This document shows, piece after piece, positions 28,110-38,174 of a stretch of 64,000 nucleotides of DNA. This DNA comes from Solidesulfovibrio sp. (GTDB taxonomy: Bacteria; Desulfobacterota; Desulfovibrionia; Desulfovibrionales; Desulfovibrionaceae), in NCBI RefSeq assembly GCF_038562415.1, contig NZ_JBCFBA010000007.1, positions 1 through 64,000 on the forward strand, in the 5' to 3' direction. The notes beneath the pieces were generated by a model. It searched no databases, had not been told where the DNA came from, and saw nothing but the letters and a program-made list of their open reading frames with translations. A program made the position numbers and the translations under genes. Each line of letters begins with the position of its first letter. Position 1 is the first letter of the stretch.

Positions 28110-28970
28110 ATGGCAGTCAAAACGAGGCTCGGCCGCGACCCCCTGGCCGGCGCGGCCGGGACCGAAAAAGCGAAACGCTCATCCCCCGTGTCGCCCCAAA
28201 AGGCCCGCGCCAAGGCCGGCGGCGCCAAAACACCCGTCACCGGACAGGGCAAACCGAAGTCCCCGGCCGTCAAGCCGGCGCCCCCCCCTTCCCCCCCGGC
28301 CGAGGCGTCGTGCCCGGACGCGGACGCCGGTATCGCGGCGGAACCGACTCTCCCTACGGCTGCCGCCGAAACGGGGCCGTGCCGCGGCGTCCCAGCCCCG
28401 GGCGACACCTCCGTTCCCGAGGCGGAGGCGAGCCCATCGGTGCCGCCGGCCCTTCCCGGCACGGCCACGGCCGAGGCCGCCCGTGCCAATGCCCGGGCCG
28501 TGGGCGAGGCCCATGCCGTGGTTTCGGCCACGGCCCCGCCGCCTCCGGGCGGCCCCCATCCGGCCGAGGTCTTCCTGCGGGGCGTGCTGGAAGGACTGAC
28601 CCAAACCGGGAGCCTGCGCATCCGCGTGGACGTCGATCCGTCGACGTATGCGCTCCCGGTCGAGAAGCTCTTTTATTTCAGCCACGTGTTGCAACTGCTC
28701 GTGGCGCCCATGGAGACGCCGACGGATTCCTGGCGCCGGCCCGGCGACGGCGGCTCTCCGGTGGCGACACTGACGGTCGGGCTCGCCCCCCTTGACGGGA
28801 CACGGCATCGGCTGCGCGTCTACGACAACGGGCTCTTTTTCCGGGGCTATCTGCCGGAAATCGGGCTGGAGGGGGAAGCGCTGCGGCCGCTGTTGCTGTT
28901 TGTGGTCAAGCGCGAGGGTTCGATCCTGCTCAGGCGGGGCCGGGCCGTCGAATTCGAAATCATCGGCTAG
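28110..28970 (+). CDS. Unknown protein with disordered linker and GHKL-like C-terminus
   Basis: The 286-residue protein has a basic N-terminal tail (MAVKTRLGRDPLAG, faintly like the ParB N-terminus that stimulates ParA), a Pro/Ala-rich linker (about residues 30-150) and a C-terminal domain of about 135 residues. That domain has EKLFYFSHVLQLLV and HRLRVYDNGLFFRGY, which recall the N-box and DxG motif of GHKL/CheA ATPases, but key Asn and Gly residues are missing, so ATPase activity is doubtful. Its position between ParA and an amphi-Trp protein suggests an adaptor. No named family is recognised. Confidence 0.7.
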   Translation: MAVKTRLGRDPLAGAAGTEKAKRSSPVSPQKARAKAGGAKTPVTGQGKPKSPAVKPAPPPSPPAEASCPDADAGIAAEPTLPTAAAETGPCRGVPAPGDTSVPEAEASPSVPPALPGTATAEAARANARAVGEAHAVVSATAPPPPGGPHPAEVFLRGVLEGLTQTGSLRIRVDVDPSTYALPVEKLFYFSHVLQLLVAPMETPTDSWRRPGDGGSPVATLTVGLAPLDGTRHRLRVYDNGLFFRGYLPEIGLEGEALRPLLLFVVKREGSILLRRGRAVEFEIIG

Positions 28971-28990
28971 CCAAGCCAAAGGAGCGGGGT

Positions 28991-29260
28991 ATGGACAAGG
29001 AAAAGGACAAGAGCAAGATCAAGATCGAGGGCGTGATGCAATTGACGGAGGTCATCGCCAACCTGGAGAAGCTGACGGCCGACATGAAGGCCGGCCTGGT
29101 CACTCTTTCCGCCGGGGACGAAGCCTTGACCCTGGCCCCGTCGGTCCTGGTCAACGTGGAGATGAAGGCCTCCCAGAAAAAGGACCGGGAGAAGTTCGCC
29201 CTGGAGATCTCCTGGAAAAAGCACAAGGAAGTCGACGGGTTCGCCGACCTGGCCGACTAG
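28991..29260 (+). CDS. Amphi-Trp domain protein
   Basis: The 89-residue product matches the amphi-Trp domain: IEGVMQLTEVIANLEKL, the LTLAPSVLVNVEMKASQKKD strand region and the conserved FALEISWKK with its Trp. The domain is small, often encoded near regulatory or partition-like genes, and its biochemical role is unknown. It is the third gene of the ParA cassette (20 bases after the preceding stop) and is followed by a strong terminator. Confidence 0.83.
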   Translation: MDKEKDKSKIKIEGVMQLTEVIANLEKLTADMKAGLVTLSAGDEALTLAPSVLVNVEMKASQKKDREKFALEISWKKHKEVDGFADLAD

Positions 29261-29288
29261 GGGCGGGGCATTCCCCGCGTTTTCGCCG

Positions 29289-29326
29289 CGACCGGTCGGG
29301 AAGCCCTCCCCCGACCGGTCGTTTTT
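29289..29326 (+). terminator. Rho-independent terminator
   Basis: CGACCGGTCGGG (29289-29300) pairs with CCCGACCGGTCG (29310-29321), followed by five T. It ends the ParA operon. Confidence 0.9.
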
Positions 29327-29416
29327 GTTGTGGAGCGCTGCCGTCAAGCCCTCTTCCGGGCCTGGGGCAGCGCCCGGCAGCGGAAGCCGTCGGCCCCTTC
29401 GAAGCCGCGCCGGCCG

Positions 29417-30451
29417 CTACTGCCCTTCCCAGGCGAAAATCCGCTTCCAGTCGTTGCGCATACTGATCACGATCCAGCCGCGGCTTGTCGCCTCGTCCAT
29501 GAGCGCCTCGGAAAAGGTGCCGACCTTGGACTGCGCCCCGTAGGCGTATTCCCGGGTGGCGTCGTCGTGGTGGACGAGCATCATGAGGCGCTTGCCGTCG
29601 CCGGCCTGGGTGTATTCGAGCATCTCCCGGTCGCCGGTCGAATTGCCGAAGGCGGCGAAGGGCCGTCGGCCGATCTCGATGTGGATGCTTTCGGGTTTGC
29701 CCGGACCGACGGTGTCGCCGAGGATGCGCGGCTCCTCGGTCAGCCTGGGCCGGCCGTCCTTGGCGTAGCCGTATGTGACGGCGTTTATGGCCCCGACCAC
29801 CTGTTCGGGCGGGATGCCGTAGACCGGCTCGCTGAAAACGCGCACGAAGTCCTGGGGCCCGCCGGTGACGAAATAGGTCTTGTAGCCGGCCGCGCGCAGC
29901 AGGCGCATGACTTCCAGCATGGGCTGGTAGACGAGTTCGGTGTAGGGCCGGTGCCAGCGCACGTCCCGGGCCACGGCCAGCCAGGACCGCACGGCGGCGG
30001 TCAGTTCCTCCGGGGTGATGCCGGTCAGGGTGGCGACGCTAAGCTGTTGGTAGTCCGCGTCGGAAAGCTTTTCCATGGCCTGCCGGTCGCCGGAAAGAAT
30101 CGTCTTGAAGGGTTCGGCGGCGGCCAGTTCGGGCTTTTCCTTGGCCAGTTCCTTGAGCCTGGCCAGGCAGAAGAGCACGGGCGTGTACATGGGCTGCTCG
30201 ACCCAGGTGGTGCCGTCCTGATCGAAGGTGGCCAGGCGCGCCTCGGGCGGCACGAAGTCGGGACTGCCCGGGGTGGTCGTTGCGGCCACGAAATCGAGGA
30301 TGGCCGCCTTGGCCGGCCCGTCGTTCCAGGACGGCAGGGGATCGGACTGGGCGGCGGCCAGGGACGCGACAAGGAACAGCAGGACCAGCCAGGCGGCCAG
30401 GGCACGGCGGGCCAGGCGCGGCCAATCGGAAGGCGTGGTGCGAACGGTCAT
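29417..30451 (-). CDS. Exported HAD-superfamily phosphatase
   Basis: The 344-residue product starts with a positively charged N-terminus and a hydrophobic stretch (AAWLVLLFLVASLAAAQ), a signal peptide or anchor. The HAD motifs are complete: motif I FDQDGTTW with Asp77 and Asp79, motif II VTGG, and motif IV AFGNSTGDREML. A large helical cap lies between motifs I and II, as in phosphoserine phosphatase-like members. It probably hydrolyses a phosphomonoester in the periplasm. The substrate is unknown. It stands alone, convergent with the ParA operon. Confidence 0.83.
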   Translation of the reverse strand: MTVRTTPSDWPRLARRALAAWLVLLFLVASLAAAQSDPLPSWNDGPAKAAILDFVAATTTPGSPDFVPPEARLATFDQDGTTWVEQPMYTPVLFCLARLKELAKEKPELAAAEPFKTILSGDRQAMEKLSDADYQQLSVATLTGITPEELTAAVRSWLAVARDVRWHRPYTELVYQPMLEVMRLLRAAGYKTYFVTGGPQDFVRVFSEPVYGIPPEQVVGAINAVTYGYAKDGRPRLTEEPRILGDTVGPGKPESIHIEIGRRPFAAFGNSTGDREMLEYTQAGDGKRLMMLVHHDDATREYAYGAQSKVGTFSEALMDEATSRGWIVISMRNDWKRIFAWEGQ

Positions 30452-30516
30452 GGCATCCCTCCTCGTTCGTTGTGTCTCGCGGGGGACCGGTTGTTTGTCA
30501 AGCGCCGCCGCACCAT

Positions 30517-30552
30517 GAAAAAAGGGCGGGCCCGCCGCGCGGACCCGCCCTT
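30517..30552 (-). terminator. Rho-independent terminator after rpoD
   Basis: On the minus strand AAGGGCGGGTCC pairs with GGGCCCGCCCTT and runs into six T. It lies 24 bases after the rpoD stop and ends the macromolecular synthesis operon. Confidence 0.9.
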
Positions 30553-30575
30553 GCCCGTTGCCGGGAAGATGCCGT

Positions 30576-32334
<1,759 letters not shown>

Positions 32335-32345
<11 letters not shown>

Positions 32346-34062
32346 CTCCCCTCCCGGAAAGGGCCTGTAGTTCCCCCAAAAGCCGCAAAACTTCCTCGTA
32401 GGCGCCCCGCTCCTGGGCCCGACGGACGGCGTCGGTGAGGGCGCGTCGGCGGTCGCTGGCCCTGGACTCGTGGAGAAAAACGCGAATGCCTTCGAAAATG
32501 GCGGCGGCCTGCTCGTCGCTTTCCGCCGGTTCGAGCTGCGCCTTGGCCCAGAAGGCCGCCTGCGCCGTGTCCAGGCGCGTCTCCAGGCCGTCCTGGTCCC
32601 CCCCGGCCAGCCTGGCGAAAAAATCCCTGGCCGGGGGCGACGACAAGGCCGCCTCGGCCTGGGCCTCCAGCAGGGCCGGCAGATAGTCGGGCCGGCGGAT
32701 GGCGAAGGCGAGCAGCTCGGCCTCGCGCGGCGCGATGTCGAAGCCCTGGGGCCGCCGGGCTTCGGCCGGGGCCGGCTGCCGCCTGCCCTTGGAGAAGGCC
32801 TGGCCCAGGGAAAGCCGCAACTCCCGTTCGGCCAGCCCCAGCCCCGATGCCACCCGGGGAATGAACACCGCCCGCAAGGCCTCGTCGCCAAGCCCGCCCA
32901 AAAATTCCACGGACCAGGCGGCGATTTCCTTGGGCGAAAACGTCTCGCGCACCACGCGCAGGCAAAAGGCCAAGCCGTCCTCGGCCCGGGCCAGGCAGGC
33001 GTCGAAGCCCTCGCGGCCGGCGGCGTGCAGCAGGCTGTCCACGTCCTCGCCGTCGGGCAGCGGCACCACCCGGCAGCCGCCGCCGAGCGTGAGAAACATC
33101 TGCGCCGCCCGCAGGGCCGCCTTGCGCCCGGGCGGGTCGCCGTCGAAGACCAGGTCCACCCGCGAGGCGAAACCGGACAGGCGCTTGGCCTGCTCCGGGG
33201 TCAGCGCCGTGCCGAGCACGCCGCAGGCGTCGCCGTAGCCGAACTGGTGCAGCGTGATGACGTCGAGGTAGCCTTCGGTCAAAAGCGCCCGACGCGACTT
33301 GGCCATGTGCGGCCGGGCCTCGAAGAGCCCGTAGAGGTGCTGCCCCTTGGTGTAGATCGGCGTCTCGGCGCTGTTTAAATACTTCGGCTCCCCGTCGCCC
33401 ATGGTGCGGCCGCCAAAGGCGATGACCCGGCCGCCGCCGTCGCGGATGGGAAACATGAGCCGGTCGCGGAAGCGGTCCCAGACCCGCCCATTCTGGCCGG
33501 CGGACAACAGCCCGGCCAGCACGCCGCCGTCCTCGGTAAAGCCCCGCGAGCGCAGCACGTCGGCCAGCCCCTGCCAGCCGGCCGGGCTCACGCCCAGGGC
33601 GAAGGCCTCGACCATCTCCGGGCTCACCTGGCGCCGGGCCAGGTAGTCCCGGGCCGGCTGCCCGGCCGGCGTGCCCAGCACATGGCGGAAATAGCGGTCC
33701 GCCAGCTCGTGCATGGCCAGGCAGGCGTCGCGGTCCTGCTTGCGCCGGGCGGCCCTGGGGTCGCGCCGGGCCTGGCCCACATCCACCCCGACTTCCGCCG
33801 CCAGCCGCTCCAGGCCCTCGCGGAATTCCAGGCCGTTGATGCGGCAGTAAAAATCGATGACGTCCCCCGAGGCCTGACAGCCGAAGCAGTGAAAAAAACC
33901 CTTGTCGGGATGGACGTTGAACGACCCCTTGGTCTCCTGGTGGAACGGGCACGGCCCGACCAGCCGGCCGCCGACCGGCCGCAGGTTCACGTACCGGCCC
34001 ACGATCTCGGCGATGTCGGCCCTGGCCTTGACCGCCGCCACGATTCCCGTGTCGCGTTTCAT
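32335..34062 (-). CDS. dnaG: DNA primase
   Basis: DnaG makes RNA primers for replication and binds DnaB through its C-terminal domain. The 575-residue product has the CHC2 zinc finger (Cys38, His41, Cys59, Cys62), the catalytic core with [14 protein letters not shown] and the TOPRIM motifs [10 protein letters not shown] and [12 protein letters not shown], and a C-terminal helical domain. The ATG at 34062 gives the canonical [20 protein letters not shown] start, but no Shine-Dalgarno precedes it (a pyrimidine-rich CTTCCTCTTCGCCC), which suggests weak translation, as is usual for primase. A 42-base palindrome lies 17 bases upstream. Confidence 0.96.
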
Positions 34063-34078
34063 GGGCGAAGAGGAAGAC

Positions 34079-34120
34079 GTGGGGAAACCCCTTTTTTTGA
34101 AAAAAAAGGGGTTTCCCCAC
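34079..34120. repeat. 42-base perfect palindrome upstream of dnaG
   Basis: GTGGGGAAACCCCTTTTTTT (34079-34098) is followed by GA and then its exact reverse complement (34101-34120). The 20-bp arms make it the strongest hairpin in the window. It lies inside the rpsU operon between mutS2 and dnaG, so it may attenuate or process the transcript before dnaG-rpoD. Confidence 0.8.
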
Positions 34121-34251
34121 ACCCCTTCCCCCAAAAAACTTCCACGGGGGAAAAGGGGTACAGGTCCGGGTTCATGCGTGCCTTTGGTTACGACGCCGTG
34201 TTCCAATCAAGCCGCCAAGTTTCCCAAGCGGGAAGAAAAAATTCGCCCCCC

Positions 34252-34303
34252 TTTCGGGGTGGTCCAGGAGGGGCCCTCGGCCCCTCCTGGCCGCCGGAGG
34301 CAT
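34252..34303 (-). repeat. Dispersed 3'-end hairpin repeat, copy 3
   Basis: Thirteen bases after the mutS2 stop (in mutS2 orientation) ATGCCTCCGGC is followed by a hairpin with 12-bp arms (plus-strand 34264-34275 and 34279-34290) and the tail GGACCACCCCGAAAG. This copy is inside the operon, between mutS2 and dnaG. The rest of 34063-34316 shows only the palindrome at 34079-34120. Confidence 0.75.
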
Positions 34304-34316
34304 TCGCCTTTACCGA

Positions 34317-36662
34317 CTACTTCAACGTCACCATGGTCATGCCGTCGCCGCCGCGGTCCTCGGGGGCCAGGCTGAAGGACGCCACTTGCGGGTGCTCCTT
34401 GAGCAGCCGGTGGACTTCGCGCCGCAGCGCCCCGGTGCCCTTGCCGTGGATGACTTCCAGCTCGCCATGGCCGCGCAGGATCGCCGTGTCCAGAAAGGCG
34501 ACGAGTTCCGCCTCGGCGGCATCGGCCCGCATACCGCGCAGGTCCAGCACCAGCCCCAGGCCCGAGGCGGCCGCGCCGTCGCGCTTGGCCGGGGTGACGG
34601 TCACGCCGCCGGCCTTGGCCGGGGCGGCGCCCTCGCGGGCCATGTCGGCGGCCTGCACCCACAGGCTCACACCGCCGATATCGACCTTGGCCGCCCGGCG
34701 CTTGAGGTCGATTTCGCGCACCACGGCCGTCTTGCCCCAACTGACGATGCGCACGGCGCTGCCGGGCGCCAGGGCGGCCAGGTCCACGTCCGGCGTGCCG
34801 CCGGCCGGCTCGGGCCTGGTACCGGTTATGGCGTCGGTTTCATCAATAAGTCTTTTTCTGGCATCGGCAAGGGCGCGTTGGGCTTCCTTGCGTTCGATGC
34901 GGCCGGCCTGGTGGCGGCGGGCGATGTCGCGGGAAAGGGCCCGGATTTCCTCGACGAGGCTGTCCTGAGCCTTGCGCAGGCGCTCCTTGAGCTTTTCCAC
35001 ACGCTGTTTTTCTTCCCGGCGCTCGGCGGCCAGGGCCTCGATCTCGCGCTCGCGGCGCAGGGCCAGGTCGTTTAAGCGCTCGAACACCTGGCCGGCGTCG
35101 CCGCCGTCCAAAAGCAGGTAGCGGCTGGCCCGTTCCAGGATGTCCTCGGGCAGGCCGTGCTCCCGGGCCACGTCCAGGGCGATGGAGGCGCCGACCTGGT
35201 CGTAGGCCAGCTTGTAGACGGGCTTTTTGGTCGCCGGGTCGAAGAGCATGCAGGCGGCGCGCACGCCGGGCCGGGACAGGCCATAGGCCTTGAGCGCCGG
35301 AAAATGGGTGGCGGCGGCGAGATAGGCTCCCCGGTCGAGGAGTCCGTCCACCACGGCCTGGGCCAGGGCCGCGCCCTGGGACGGGTCGGTGCCGGCGCCG
35401 AATTCGTCGAGCAGGACCAGGGTGGTGGCGTCGATGGCCGGCCAGACCCGCGACAGGTGGCGGATCTGGGCGGTGAAGGTGGACAGGTGGTCCTCAAGGC
35501 TCTGCTCGTCGCCCAGGAAAACGAAGACCTTGGTGAAAAACGGCAGCCGGCTGCCCTCCGCCGCCGGCACGGGCAGGGCGGACAGGGCCATGACCGCAAG
35601 CAGCCCCAGGGTCTTGAGGCACACGGTCTTGCCGCCGGCGTTGGCGCCGGTGACGATGAGCGCCCGCTGCTCCTCGGCCAGGGCCAGGTCCTGGGCGATG
35701 ACCCGCGAGGGGGCGCCCTCCCCGGCCGCCAGCACCAGGAGGGGATGGCGGGCGCCCAGGAGGTGCACGGCGTTTTGGGCCGCCACTTCGGGCAGCGTGC
35801 CGCCGATGCGTTCGGCAAAGGCGGCCTTGGCCCAGAGCACGTCGCAGGACACGAGCAGGCGGTAGGCGGCGGCCACCTCGCCTCGCTCGTCGCGGGCCAG
35901 GCCCGTGAGGAAGGCCATGACCCGGGCCTCGGCCTCGCGCTCCTCGTTTTTGAGCTCCTGGAGGCGGTTGTTGATCTCGACCAGGAAAAAGGGCTCCACG
36001 TAGACCGTCTCGCCGGTCTGGGAGTAGTCGTGGATGATGCCGGGCAGGCGGCCCTTGAAATTGGCCTTGAGCGGCAGGACGTAGCGGTCCGAGGAGATGG
36101 TGACGTAGTCGTCCTGCAGAAGCGGCCCGAGTTCCTTTTCGCCCACGAACTCCTTGACCTTGGCCATGATGGTCCGGTGGATGGTGCGGATCTCCTGGCG
36201 CACGGAAAAAAGCTCGGGCGAGCTTTCGTCGCGCAGCCTCCCATCGACGGCGATGCAGCGGGCCAGGGCGGCCTGGGCCTTTTTGGGCCAGGGCGTGGCC
36301 GCGACCTCGTCGCGCAGAAGCGACTGGCCGGCTTCGCCGCCGCCAAGGGCCTGGCGCAGGGCGGCCACTTGCGACAGCACGTGGGACAGGGCGACCAGGG
36401 CGTCGAGGTCGAGGACCCGGCGTTCGCTCTCGAGAACGGGGAACAGGGGCTCCACATCCGGAAACGGCGTGAAGGCGAAGGCGGCGTCGCGGCGCAGTTC
36501 CAAGGCTTCGGCCAGCCTGCGCTGCGCCCGGGCCAGGACGTCCTGGCTTTCCAGGGGCGCCAGGGCCCGGCAGGCGGCGGCGGCGGGCTCGGAAACGGCC
36601 AACTCGGCCAGCCGTTCCAAGACCTTAGGAAACTCCAGCAACGAAAGGGTTCTGGATTCCAT
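34317..36662 (-). CDS. mutS2: MutS2 with Smr endonuclease domain
   Basis: MutS2 is a MutS paralogue lacking the mismatch-reading domains; it suppresses recombination or, in some bacteria, rescues collided ribosomes. The 781-residue product has the core/clamp helices, the ATPase with Walker A GANAGGKTVCLK and Walker B VLLDEFGAGTDPSQGAALA, a coiled coil rich in Glu/Arg (about 530-620) and the C-terminal Smr domain (DLRGMRADAAE, ELEVIHGKGTGALRREV). Length is typical. It starts 21 bases after the yqeY stop with no Shine-Dalgarno (CCCCCTTTTTTTCTT before the ATG), so translation may depend on coupling. Confidence 0.95.
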   Translation of the reverse strand: MESRTLSLLEFPKVLERLAELAVSEPAAAACRALAPLESQDVLARAQRRLAEALELRRDAAFAFTPFPDVEPLFPVLESERRVLDLDALVALSHVLSQVAALRQALGGGEAGQSLLRDEVAATPWPKKAQAALARCIAVDGRLRDESSPELFSVRQEIRTIHRTIMAKVKEFVGEKELGPLLQDDYVTISSDRYVLPLKANFKGRLPGIIHDYSQTGETVYVEPFFLVEINNRLQELKNEEREAEARVMAFLTGLARDERGEVAAAYRLLVSCDVLWAKAAFAERIGGTLPEVAAQNAVHLLGARHPLLVLAAGEGAPSRVIAQDLALAEEQRALIVTGANAGGKTVCLKTLGLLAVMALSALPVPAAEGSRLPFFTKVFVFLGDEQSLEDHLSTFTAQIRHLSRVWPAIDATTLVLLDEFGAGTDPSQGAALAQAVVDGLLDRGAYLAAATHFPALKAYGLSRPGVRAACMLFDPATKKPVYKLAYDQVGASIALDVAREHGLPEDILERASRYLLLDGGDAGQVFERLNDLALRREREIEALAAERREEKQRVEKLKERLRKAQDSLVEEIRALSRDIARRHQAGRIERKEAQRALADARKRLIDETDAITGTRPEPAGGTPDVDLAALAPGSAVRIVSWGKTAVVREIDLKRRAAKVDIGGVSLWVQAADMAREGAAPAKAGGVTVTPAKRDGAAASGLGLVLDLRGMRADAAEAELVAFLDTAILRGHGELEVIHGKGTGALRREVHRLLKEHPQVASFSLAPEDRGGDGMTMVTLK

Positions 36663-36683
36663 AAGAAAAAAAGGGGGTATGAA

Positions 36684-37130
36684 TTAGGAAGCCAGGCGCG
36701 CCTTGACGGCGTCGCTGACCCGTTTGCCGTCGACCCGCCCCTTGTGGGCGGCAAGCACCGCCTGCACCACCCGGCCCATGTCCTTCATGCTTCGGGCATC
36801 CAGTTCGGCCACGGCCGCGTCCACGGCGGCGGCGAGTTCGGCCTCGGCCAGGGGCGCGGGCAGGTAGGCCAACAGCACGGCCAGCTCCCGCTCCTCCCTG
36901 TCGACCAGGTCGGCCCGGCCGGCCTTGCCGAACTGCTCGATGGACTCGCGGCGCTGCTTGGCCTGCCTGGCCAGGACATCGAGGAGCTCGTCATCGGACA
37001 GCGGGCGCAAAAGCTCGACCTGCCGCAGCTTGGCGGCGGCCTTGAGCATACGCAGCACCCCGACGACGAGCTCATCGCGAGCCCGCATGGCGGCCAGGTA
37101 GTCGGATTCGATACGGGCTGTCAGATTCAT
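36684..37130 (-). CDS. yqeY: GatB/YqeY domain protein
   Basis: The 148-residue product matches YqeY, a free-standing relative of the tRNA-binding tail of the GatB amidotransferase subunit. Visible segments are LTARIESDYLAAMRARDEL near the N-terminus, YLPAPLAEAELAAAVD and the C-terminal MKDMGRVVQAVLAAHKGRVDGKRVS. Its role is not established; in many genomes it follows rpsU, as here. Its ATG (37130) touches the rpsU stop. Confidence 0.94.
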   Translation of the reverse strand: MNLTARIESDYLAAMRARDELVVGVLRMLKAAAKLRQVELLRPLSDDELLDVLARQAKQRRESIEQFGKAGRADLVDREERELAVLLAYLPAPLAEAELAAAVDAAVAELDARSMKDMGRVVQAVLAAHKGRVDGKRVSDAVKARLAS

Positions 37131-37330
37131 TACATCATGTTGATTTTGCGCATTTTCTTCAGAAGGCGCTTACGGGCGGCGGCCTTTTTCTTCTTGCGCA
37201 TGACGCTGGGTTTCTCAAAGTGCTGGCGCTTTTTCAGCTCAGAGAGAATCCCGGATTTTTCGACCTGCTTCTTGAAGCGGCGCAGGGCCACATCGAAGTT
37301 GTCGGACTCGTCAAGGTAGACTCCGGGCAT
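37130..37330 (-). CDS. rpsU: 30S ribosomal protein bS21
   Basis: The 66-residue product begins [20 protein letters not shown] and ends in a Lys/Arg-rich tail, typical of bS21, a late-binding small-subunit protein near the anti-Shine-Dalgarno. The ATG at 37330 is preceded by GAGGGGG at 8 bases; a GTG at 37339 is also in frame but less likely. It is the first gene of the rpsU-yqeY-mutS2-dnaG-rpoD operon. Confidence 0.96.
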   Translation of the reverse strand: MPGVYLDESDNFDVALRRFKKQVEKSGILSELKKRQHFEKPSVMRKKKKAAARKRLLKKMRKINMM

Positions 37331-37375
37331 GAACCTCACCCCCTCTTTGGGGAATTCCCTCGCGGTAAAAAAAGA

Positions 37376-37404
37376 CGTCTATCCCTGAAAGCCTCCCACG
37401 TCAA
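37376..37404 (-). promoter_or_regulatory. Sigma-70 promoter of the rpsU operon
   Basis: On the minus strand TTGACG (37404-37399), a 17-base spacer and TAGACG (37381-37376) form a good housekeeping promoter, with the -10 about 46 bases before the rpsU ATG. Confidence 0.6.
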
Positions 37405-37421
37405 GGGGTGTGGCTCCGAGA

Positions 37422-37453
37422 CAAAAAAGCCGCCCGGCCGAAACCGGGCGGAC
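37422..37453 (-). terminator. Rho-independent terminator
   Basis: CCGCCCGG (37430-37437) pairs with CCGGGCGG (37444-37451); on the minus strand six T follow. It ends the HU/small membrane protein operon just before the rpsU promoter. Confidence 0.88.
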
Positions 37454-37478
37454 TGGAAAAGCCGGTACGGCGTTGCGC

Positions 37479-37661
37479 CTAGTGGTGCCCGTGGGCGTCG
37501 GCCTTGACGGTATCCAGGCAGGCCTTGACAATGCAATAGCCCATGCCGGAGGCGATGATGAAAAGCACCAGGTAGAGCACGCTGAAAAAGACGAAATGAT
37601 CGGGCTGCCACCAGGGCAGGTCCTGCGGCAGGGGGCTGTGGACGGTTTCGCCGTGCAACAT
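37479..37661 (-). CDS. Small single-span membrane protein
   Basis: The 60-residue product has a polar N-terminus (MLHGETVHSPLPQDLPWW), one hydrophobic helix (about residues 23-45, VFFSVLYLVLFIIASGMGYC) and a His-rich tail KADAHGHH. GGGAG precedes the ATG at 8 bases. It starts 21 bases after the HU stop and shares its terminator, so it is cotranscribed. Function unknown; the His tail and Cys could bind metal, but this is speculation. Confidence 0.72.
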   Translation of the reverse strand: MLHGETVHSPLPQDLPWWQPDHFVFFSVLYLVLFIIASGMGYCIVKACLDTVKADAHGHH

Positions 37662-37682
37662 GTGAAATTCTCCCGGGACTGA

Positions 37683-37955
37683 TTATTGAATGGCGTCCTT
37701 GAGCAACTTGCCGGGCCGAAACTTGACCACCTTGGACGCCGGAATCTCGATTTCGGCGCCGGTCCGGGGGTTGCGGCCGGTGCGGGCCTTGCGCTCGTCA
37801 ACCAGAAACGTGCCGAAACCGGTCAGGGTGATTTTCCCGTCCCCCACCAGCGTGGCCTCGACCGCCTCGATGAAGGCGTTGAGGGCGCGCTCGGCGTTGG
37901 CCTTGGTCAACCCTGTCTTGTCGGCGATTTTTCCTACCAGATCAGCCTTGGTCAT
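37683..37955 (-). CDS. HU-family DNA-binding protein
   Basis: The 90-residue product is a typical HU subunit: MTKADLVGKIADKTGLTKAN at the N-terminus, the GFGTFLVDERKARTGRNPRTG arm with the DNA-intercalating Pro, and the C-terminal KVVKFRPGKLLKDAI. HU bends and compacts DNA as a dimer. GAGGAGGAG precedes the ATG at 37955. Which HU paralogue it is (alpha/beta) cannot be told from sequence alone. Confidence 0.95.
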   Translation of the reverse strand: MTKADLVGKIADKTGLTKANAERALNAFIEAVEATLVGDGKITLTGFGTFLVDERKARTGRNPRTGAEIEIPASKVVKFRPGKLLKDAIQ

Positions 37956-38174
37956 CAGTCCTCTCCTCCTCGGTTGAAACGCCAGCCACCAGGCGGCATC
38001 ATGCTCCCGAACCTCTCCCGTCGACATCTTCACCATACGAACCGCAACGCGGGAAGGCCCCCCGCTCGCCTCCCCGTGACGTGGAAGACCAGCCCGAACC
38101 CGCTGCGCCTCGCCCGGCTGCCCTGGCGGCATGCGCGGCGAGTGGGCAAAACAAAATCGATTTCATGCCCAAAG

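Noticed and set aside
26141-28795. An 884-codon plus-strand open frame
   Set aside because: It runs antisense to the radical SAM gene and then out of frame through ParA; no recognisable motifs.
34063-34206. N-terminal extension of dnaG to 34206
   Set aside because: It only translates the 42-base palindrome and flanks; MKRDTG at 34062 is the canonical primase start.
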